The position numbers were made by a program, and so were the translations under genes. Below the pieces are notes generated by a model. The model searched no databases and was not told where the DNA came from. It saw only the letters and a list, made by a program, of their open reading frames with translations. A stretch of 6,114 nucleotides of DNA from Adhaeribacter sp. (lineage in GTDB: Bacteria; Bacteroidota; Bacteroidia; Cytophagales; Hymenobacteraceae), in contig JAQBNV010000065.1 of assembly GCA_028288395.1 (NCBI GenBank), positions 1 through 6,114 on the forward strand, read 5' to 3'. Below, one piece after another: positions 1 through 4,348 of the stretch (its first letter is position 1; the number at the start of each line of letters is the position of its first letter).

Positions 1-893
1 TCGGCGTACGATATATCAAATCTAAGAATCAGGTTTTGCAGCAACCTTTTATGGTGCGAAACTATTATGATGTAGGCAACAATCTTATATTACTACATAA
101 AGGCATGATCGCTTTCGGCGATGAGCAACATCTTGTGGAAGAAGGTGAAATGCTCTTTATACCGGGCGGTCGCAGCACCAAAGTTTATTACGGTGAAATG
201 GAGAGTAGAACCATTTCGAACGATGACCTGATTAGCAACCGGGATAAGTTCTTTAAAGGGAATTCAGAATTAGACTTAATCGGCGATGCCGAAGACAGCC
301 ATAGCTTTGTAAGCTTTGAAGCCAAAGTGTTTGACTCGGTAAATTTCTTTGCCTCGTTGGATGTACCGGCCTTTTTAATATCCGGTAATTCCAAACTGGC
401 TAACCTGGTTATCAAGGTTATAGAGGAGAGCATGCAGGATTTACCCGGTAAAGAACGCCTGATAAATATTTACACCGAAAATATTGTAGTTGAGATTGTG
501 CGCTACATCTTACGGAACAAAATGTTTGTGGAGCAATTGGCCACCAACAGCACTTATTTCAAAGATCCTCGCCTGATTGATCTATTTAATTATATTAAAG
601 AGAATATTGGCGGAGATTTATCTAATAAAGTATTATCTAATGTGGCTAACGTATCGGAAGATTACGTTGGGCAATATTTTAAAATGCTTACCGGTATCAA
701 TCCCCAGGATTATATCGAATACCAACGGATGGAACGCGCCGTGTTCCTGTTACGGACTACCAAAAAGAGCATCCGGGAAATTGGCAAAGAAGTGGGCTAC
801 AAAGACACCGCCTATTTTTGTCGCCGGTTTAAGATGATGTTTGGTATTCCGGCTGGTAAAATGAGACGCCGCGAATCAGCGATGAATGAATAA
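1..893 (+). CDS. AraC-family transcriptional regulator, 5' partial
   Basis: This is a DNA-binding regulator of the AraC family; its target genes are not identifiable here. The frame is open to the left edge of the window (first full codon at 3), and the residues before the in-frame TTG at 36 and ATG at 51 (GVRYIKSKNQVLQQPF) read like normal protein, so the true start is probably upstream and 296 residues are visible. The N-terminal third resembles the small cupin-like sensing domain of AraC proteins, with the stretch EEGEMLFIPGG typical of its beta-barrel. The last 100 residues form the double helix-turn-helix domain: the first helix pair is around LSNKVLSNVANVSEDYVGQYF and the second contains SIREIGKEVGYKDTAYFCRRFK, the family signature, followed by FGIPAGKMRRR. 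It ends with TAA and is followed closely by an intrinsic terminator, so it is the last gene of its transcript. The family call is firm. The ligand and regulon are unknown. Confidence 0.92.
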   Translation, partial: GVRYIKSKNQVLQQPFMVRNYYDVGNNLILLHKGMIAFGDEQHLVEEGEMLFIPGGRSTKVYYGEMESRTISNDDLISNRDKFFKGNSELDLIGDAEDSHSFVSFEAKVFDSVNFFASLDVPAFLISGNSKLANLVIKVIEESMQDLPGKERLINIYTENIVVEIVRYILRNKMFVEQLATNSTYFKDPRLIDLFNYIKENIGGDLSNKVLSNVANVSEDYVGQYFKMLTGINPQDYIEYQRMERAVFLLRTTKKSIREIGKEVGYKDTAYFCRRFKMMFGIPAGKMRRRESAMNE

Positions 894-913
894 GTAAAAC
901 AGTAACTTTCAGG

Positions 914-945
914 AAAACCCCGGCCACCAGGTCGGGGTTTTTTTT
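914..945 (+). terminator. Rho-independent terminator after the AraC-type gene
   Basis: The arms at 918-925 (CCCCGGCC) and 930-937 (GGTCGGGG) pair over 8 bp with one G-T pair, around the four-base loop ACCA. AAAA at 914-917 extends the stem against TTTT at 938-941. An uninterrupted run of eight T (938-945) follows. It lies 20 bases after the regulator's stop codon. On the other strand the stem is followed only by TTTTCC, so any action on leftward transcripts would be weaker. Confidence 0.9.
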
Positions 946-1129
946 ATTTTTATTAACCTGAAAAATATTTTTTAGGATATTTTAAGTGTGAATAAATATA
1001 ATAAAATAAAGAATATTAAAATTGTATATTTTGTATTATATCCCCAAAGGAAGATTTTTCAGGAGTGAGTAGGAGATATTAAATATATATATAATTTAAT
1101 ATTTAATTAAACGTCGGGTCAAAGGAATG
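946..1129. other. AT-rich non-coding gap between convergent genes
   Basis: This stretch separates the end of the rightward regulator from the end of the leftward lipid-enzyme gene. It is dominated by A and T, including an alternating TA tract near 1083-1092 and a weak all-AT inverted repeat (TTAAT/ATTAA) near 1096-1110. I find no convincing open reading frame, RNA gene or strong GC-stem terminator for the leftward operon. That operon may end at an AT-rich structure or be terminated another way. Confidence 0.5.
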
Positions 1130-1894
1130 CTAAACCGTTACTTCCTGATTGTGTTTCCGTACCACCTGCGCTACCTCTTGGATAAAATCCGGGTCTTTTT
1201 CGATATGGTTTCCGACCACAATTATATCGGCGCCAGCCGATAAAGCACTGCTGGCTTTGTGCGCGGTGTTAATGCCACCGCCTACAATCAAAGGGACTGC
1301 AATAGTTTTCCGCACGGTTTCGATCATAGCGGGAGTAACGGGCACCCGGGCACCGCTTCCGGCATCGAGGTAAATGACGTGCAGACCTAATAATTCGCCG
1401 GCCAAAGCCGTGCTGGCAGCAATATTTGGTTTGTCGTGGGGCACGGGTGTGGTGCCGCTCATGTAAGAAGCTGTTGTTTGTCGGCCCGAATCTACCAGGA
1501 TATAACCCGTAGGGATAATCTGGAGCTGGCTGGCTTTGAGCAAGGGGGCTGCTATAACATGCTGGCCAATCAAAAAATCCGGATTACGACCCGAAATAAG
1601 GGAAAGAAGCAATATTCCATCGGCTTCCGCATCAATGTGCAGACTGCTGCTGGGAAATAAAATTACCGGGATTGTCGAGTGTTGTTTTACGAGCCGGATT
1701 ATGGAACGCTGGTTGCTGGTGGTAACCAGGCTGCCGCCCACCAATATATAATCTACGGTGTGGGCGTTGCACCGCTGAATAATATCCAGACAACCTCTTT
1801 CGTCGAGGTTGTCTGGATCAAGCAGGACAGCAAAAGATTTTCGTCCGGTTGTATTTTTTTTAAGTTGCTTCAGGTCTAAAAGGCTAAACGGCAT
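1130..1894 (-). CDS. Geranylgeranylglyceryl phosphate synthase family protein (PcrB/GGGPS-like)
   Basis: This is a TIM-barrel prenyltransferase that is expected to join a polyprenyl diphosphate to sn-glycerol-1-phosphate, giving an ether-lipid precursor of archaeal type. Family landmarks appear in order in the 254-residue product: FAVLLDPD near 21-28 (metal/diphosphate region), DYILVGGSLVTT near 48-59, LLSLISGRNPDFLIG near 96-110, IPTGYILVDSG near 127-137, YLDAGSGARVPV near 175-186, and PLIVGGGI plus GADIIVVGNHIE near 201-232, the phosphate-binding end of the barrel. The length matches the family. I chose ATG at 1894 because it gives MPFSLLDLKQ, a normal N-terminus. A start at 1951 would add 19 residues and overlap the upstream gene by 68 bases. 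With this start the overlap is 11 bases, which suggests translational coupling to the membrane-protein gene before it. The usual FPGS-like segment reads FPSSS here. In Bacteroidota such enzymes are known as group II GGGPS. The chain length of the substrate cannot be read from the sequence. Confidence 0.9.
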   Translation of the reverse strand: MPFSLLDLKQLKKNTTGRKSFAVLLDPDNLDERGCLDIIQRCNAHTVDYILVGGSLVTTSNQRSIIRLVKQHSTIPVILFPSSSLHIDAEADGILLLSLISGRNPDFLIGQHVIAAPLLKASQLQIIPTGYILVDSGRQTTASYMSGTTPVPHDKPNIAASTALAGELLGLHVIYLDAGSGARVPVTPAMIETVRKTIAVPLIVGGGINTAHKASSALSAGADIIVVGNHIEKDPDFIQEVAQVVRKHNQEVTV

Positions 1895-2480
1895 CCTCTT
1901 CGTGGTAGGAAAAATCAATATCTTTGGTTTCGGGTTCATTCGAAACCGCAATATCGCTATTTTTAGACACTTGCAGGAATTCTTCGGCTTTTTTGCTCAG
2001 ATAAACCAATAAAAAGGCGGTTAGCTGTTGCGATAAAGCTTTGGCTATATCCGACTGAAAGAACGCATTGGCAATATTTCCAATAACCGAAGGCTCCTCC
2101 GGCGTGGGTGCCGTATACCCTTTGGCATAAGCACCGGTGGTTTGTGTATGGCCTGGTTCCTGGTGCAGGGCGCTGGCATAATCCAGGCTGCCGTCAGGGT
2201 GTACCACGTCATCAGCGGACCGGTAAGCCTGAGAACTCAGTAATAAAGGTGCCTGGCGGCCTTTCTGGCGTTTACCTACTTTTTTTTTACTGCTAAACAT
2301 CGTACTTACCAGCCACATACCCGCCAGCGCAGTGCCAGCAATCAATAGGGTCTTGCCAATTTTTTGCGATTGCTGTTTCAGGTCTGTTACATCACTTAAT
2401 AAAGCATTCTTATATTCCTGTTTTTGTCTTTCCAAAAACTCTCTTTGGTCTTCAAACAGTGGATTGTTTAGTTCGCTCAT
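1884..2480 (-). CDS. Hypothetical membrane-anchored protein, middle gene of holin-like/GGGPS operon
   Basis: I do not recognise a named family for this 198-residue protein. Its N-terminus is highly charged and Q/E/K-rich (about 8-42) and probably helical or coiled-coil. One clear transmembrane segment follows at about 43-62 (TLLIAGTALAGMWLVSTMF), and then a strongly basic stretch (SKKKVGKRQKGR). By the positive-inside rule this basic stretch suggests the C-terminal part is cytoplasmic. Residues 75-130 are low in hydrophobicity and probably disordered. A second amphipathic to hydrophobic helix (about 132-168, including LTAFLLVYLSKKAEEF) may lie on or in the membrane. The tail is acidic. Its ATG overlaps the stop of the holin-like gene in the pattern ATGA, and its TAG lies inside the start of the GGGPS-like gene, so it is almost certainly co-translated with both. 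It could be a stress or envelope accessory protein, but that is a guess. Confidence 0.82.
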   Translation of the reverse strand: MSELNNPLFEDQREFLERQKQEYKNALLSDVTDLKQQSQKIGKTLLIAGTALAGMWLVSTMFSSKKKVGKRQKGRQAPLLLSSQAYRSADDVVHPDGSLDYASALHQEPGHTQTTGAYAKGYTAPTPEEPSVIGNIANAFFQSDIAKALSQQLTAFLLVYLSKKAEEFLQVSKNSDIAVSNEPETKDIDFSYHEEDAV

Positions 2481-2851
2481 AATGGCTCGTTTCGTTTATC
2501 GTGTTTATATATGGTATTATCAAAGGTTTTGTCGGCAACGCCCTGAAATATTTTTTTATCTACCCCCATGATCAGAATCACAAATAAAATAAGGTAAAAT
2601 AAAGTTAAAATCCCAAAGCCCCAGAAACTGCTGTCGAGTAAATGGTTGAGTAACAGGCCCAGAAAAATATTAAAGAATATAAGGGTCATAAAAGCAGCAA
2701 AGCCCAGTAAAATGGCGTGTAACAGACCAATAAAACCGCTTTTCATCTTCATCTGAACCTCCAGCTTTATCAGATCGATGCGGGCGTCAATATATCCCAT
2801 CAGGTTGCCAATCATGCTGTCCGCCCGCGAGTTTTTTTCTTCATTCATCAT
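2477..2851 (-). CDS. Phage-holin-superfamily-like small membrane protein (Holin-X/DUF type)
   Basis: This is a 124-residue integral membrane protein of the type annotated as phage holin family protein (Phage_holin_3_6 / Actinobacterial Holin-X) in many non-phage genomes. A charged N-terminal amphipathic helix (IDARIDLIKLEVQMKMKSG, about 21-39) precedes two long hydrophobic segments at about 40-68 and 75-96. A short polar loop (NHLLDSSFWG) joins them, and a basic and polar cytoplasmic-looking tail follows. The IDLIKLE helix before a two-segment hairpin is characteristic of this group. No other phage gene is nearby, so lysis is unlikely; a chromosomal envelope role is the safer inference. It is the first gene of the leftward operon. 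The start is the first of two adjacent ATG codons (2851 and 2848), with an A-rich leader and no clear Shine-Dalgarno, as is usual in Bacteroidota. Its TGA overlaps the next ATG by four bases. Confidence 0.82.
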   Translation of the reverse strand: MMNEEKNSRADSMIGNLMGYIDARIDLIKLEVQMKMKSGFIGLLHAILLGFAAFMTLIFFNIFLGLLLNHLLDSSFWGFGILTLFYLILFVILIMGVDKKIFQGVADKTFDNTIYKHDKRNEPL

Positions 2852-2896
2852 AATTTTATTTTCGTTTTAATTAAATTCGGGAACATTATATCCTGT

Positions 2897-2916
2897 TTTA
2901 CCGGTTCCTAGGTAAA
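2897..2916. repeat. Short inverted repeat in the divergent promoter region
   Basis: TTTACC at 2897-2902 is repeated in inverted form as GGTAAA at 2911-2916 around the eight-base centre GGTTCCTA, and a CCTAGG palindrome overlaps the right half. It is the only GC-containing island in an otherwise AT-rich gap. It sits about 46 bases from the leftward start codon. The spacing would suit a dimeric repressor or activator site, but it is short enough to arise by chance. Confidence 0.3.
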
Positions 2917-3032
2917 CAAGTTCATGAGTTTGTAGATATATAAGATAAATACTATAATATTTAGAAATTGTATTACGAAAAACAAAGCAGATTGTCTGTA
3001 ATTTTACGTAATTAATAAATAGCGCTTTTACC

Positions 3033-3037
3033 GGGGG
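3033..3037 (+). promoter_or_regulatory. Candidate ribosome-binding site for the TTG start of the J-domain gene
   Basis: A GGGGG run (within CCGGGGGAT) lies eight bases before TTG at 3046. Purine-rich, G-rich sites of this kind are uncommon in this window, where most starts have only A-rich leaders. It supports use of the TTG start, since the frame has no ATG between the in-frame stop TAA at 3016-3018 and the J domain. Confidence 0.45.
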
Positions 3038-3045
3038 ATATTTCT

Positions 3046-4170
3046 TTGCATTTAAATTACTATAATATACTGGGTGTTTCGGCCTCTGCTACTATACGCG
3101 AGATTAAGCTGGCGTATAAAAAACTGGCTATTCAGTATCATCCGGATAAGCACCAGGGTAACACTTTTTACGAAGAAAAGTTTAAGCAGGTAAACGAGGC
3201 GTACCAGGTGCTGTCAAATCCGCACAAACGAACGGCCTACGATCTGAAACTGCAATATTTGCTGCAAATGCAGATACGGCACCAGGTAGGGCAGCAGCCA
3301 CATTACCGGTACCAGGGGCCGGTGCGGCGGCCTTCGTCGGTGTCAGAACGGCACTATCGGCCCATTCCTAAATCTGGGTTTATCCGGAAAGATTATTACA
3401 TTGTGGCGGCTATTTTCACCGGTATTATTATTTTCAGCTTACTCCTGAAATTAGTAATGGACCACGTTACGGCCGTAGATAGATATAACGAAGCGCTGAC
3501 CTATATAAAACAGGAGAAATGGAGTACCGCCCACAGCTTTTTATCAGAGGCAATATATTTTAAACCGACCTACGCAGCCGCTTATATGAAGCGGGCCTAC
3601 ATAGAGATGGAGGTAAGGGAGGATTACCAGGCCGCCTTGGCTGATTTAGATGCTTCCATTACCAATGCTGAAGCCAAGACCGCCCAGATGTACTATCTGC
3701 GAAGTAAATGCCACCAAGCTTTGGAAAATAACATGGGGGCAGAAGCAGATTTAACCAATGCCATAGGACTGGATAGGAACTTTGCCCTGGCTTATTACGA
3801 CCGGGGCTTGTTAAGAGCCGGAAAACTGAATAAATTTACGGAAGCCATTAAGGATTTTACCCAATACCTAAATACAGACTTTCCGGATGCCGCTATGCGG
3901 AAAAACGCATTTTACTACCGGGGTTTTTGTAATTACCTGACCCAGCAAAATACGGCCGCCTTACAGGATTACCGGCAAGTACTAAAGCAGGATAGCAAAA
4001 ATGCCCGTGTTTTTTTTCTGATTGGGAAAGCCCAGGTAGAATTGGATAGTACGGCGGCGGCCTGCCGAAACTTCGACCAGGCTTTTGACCTGGGTTATTT
4101 AGCTGCCCACGGCGATATAGAGCGGTATTGCACCGATCCGCCAACGGGCAATATTACAAAACTGCGATAA
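3046..4170 (+). CDS. Membrane-anchored J-domain protein with C-terminal TPR repeats
   Basis: This is an Hsp70 co-chaperone-type protein of 374 residues. Residues 4-66 form a J domain ([23 protein letters not shown]) with the essential HPD motif at 32-34, which stimulates DnaK ATPase in this family. A basic, proline-containing linker (67-114) follows. A single transmembrane segment lies at about 117-138 ([21 protein letters not shown]), and then five to six TPR-like helical pairs run from about 144 to 355 (for example [38 protein letters not shown]). The zinc-finger and client-binding domains of true DnaJ are absent, so this is a specialised type-III J protein. By the usual topology logic the J domain should be cytoplasmic and the TPR tail in the periplasm, probably binding a partner there. 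Translation seems to start at TTG 3046, because an in-frame stop lies at 3016-3018 and the J domain begins at once. It is divergent from the membrane operon and has its own promoter region. Confidence 0.9.
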   Translation: MHLNYYNILGVSASATIREIKLAYKKLAIQYHPDKHQGNTFYEEKFKQVNEAYQVLSNPHKRTAYDLKLQYLLQMQIRHQVGQQPHYRYQGPVRRPSSVSERHYRPIPKSGFIRKDYYIVAAIFTGIIIFSLLLKLVMDHVTAVDRYNEALTYIKQEKWSTAHSFLSEAIYFKPTYAAAYMKRAYIEMEVREDYQAALADLDASITNAEAKTAQMYYLRSKCHQALENNMGAEADLTNAIGLDRNFALAYYDRGLLRAGKLNKFTEAIKDFTQYLNTDFPDAAMRKNAFYYRGFCNYLTQQNTAALQDYRQVLKQDSKNARVFFLIGKAQVELDSTAAACRNFDQAFDLGYLAAHGDIERYCTDPPTGNITKLR

Positions 4171-4247
4171 ATAGTTTGGTTTTCCCGGCTTTTACCCTGT
4201 ATATTATAGGAGATGTTAATTTTAACGAATTTGCATGTCGGTGAAAT

Positions 4248-4262
4248 AAAAGGTGCCTTTTT
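4248..4262 (+). terminator. Weak hairpin with T-run, possible terminator of the J-domain gene
   Basis: AAAAG at 4248-4252 can pair with CTTTT at 4257-4261 around the four-base loop GTGC, and the right arm runs on into further T and C. The stem is short and mostly A-T, so termination would be inefficient. It lies about 78 bases after the J-domain stop codon. Confidence 0.25.
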
Positions 4263-4275
4263 CTAATATTTAACT

Positions 4276-4306
4276 TTTATTATATAGGGGGGCTTTAGTA
4301 TATTTA
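4276..4306 (+). promoter_or_regulatory. Candidate Bacteroidota-type promoter for the beta-helix gene
   Basis: TTTA at 4276-4279, a 19-base spacer and TATATTTA at 4299-4306 match the Bacteroidota housekeeping pattern (TTTG, 19-base spacer, TAnnTTTG) at every fixed position except the final G of each box. Transcription would then begin about 35-40 bases before the ATG at 4349. In AT-rich DNA a match of this quality can occur by chance. Confidence 0.3.
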
Positions 4307-4348
4307 TCGTTTTAATAAAAAGCAACCTAACGAGCCAAAACCAGCATA

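Larger units (their letters stand above)
2852..3045. promoter_or_regulatory. Divergent intergenic region between the membrane operon and the J-domain gene
   Basis: These 194 AT-rich bases must hold the start signals of both the leftward membrane/lipid operon and the rightward J-domain gene, since the two are transcribed away from each other. I could not find a good match to the Bacteroidota consensus (TTTG, about 19 bases, TAnnTTTG) on either strand. The nearest pieces are TTTG at 2929-2932 followed by an AT-rich box near 2953-2963. An inverted repeat is listed separately. The assignment as a promoter region rests on gene orientation. Confidence 0.5.
4171..4348. other. Non-coding gap between the J-domain and beta-helix genes
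   Basis: This gap is AT-rich, has no convincing open reading frame and encodes no signal peptide that could belong to the following gene. It contains a weak hairpin and a candidate promoter, both listed separately, so the two flanking genes are probably transcribed independently. Confidence 0.5.

Noticed and set aside
36..53. TTG 36 or ATG 51 as the real start of the AraC-type gene
   Set aside because: The frame continues unbroken to the left edge with protein-like sequence, and the N-terminal sensing domain would be cut short; the start most likely lies before the window.
188..433. Leftward open frame of 81 codons inside the AraC-type gene
   Set aside because: It lies entirely opposite a gene with clear family motifs and its product has no recognisable pattern; it is a shadow frame.
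1080..1112. AT-rich alternating tract as a replication origin or attachment site
   Set aside because: There are no repeated initiator boxes, no tRNA gene and no direct repeats flanking it; it fits an ordinary AT-rich gap between convergent genes.
1895..1951. Longer start for the GGGPS-like protein at ATG 1951
   Set aside because: The extra 19 residues (MRFRMNPKPKILIFPTTKR) are atypical for the family and would need a 68-base overlap with the upstream gene; ATG 1894 gives the usual length and a short overlap.
2477..2851. Prophage lysis cassette suggested by the holin-like protein
   Set aside because: There is no endolysin, spanin or other phage gene nearby, and holin-superfamily labels are common on ordinary chromosomal membrane proteins.
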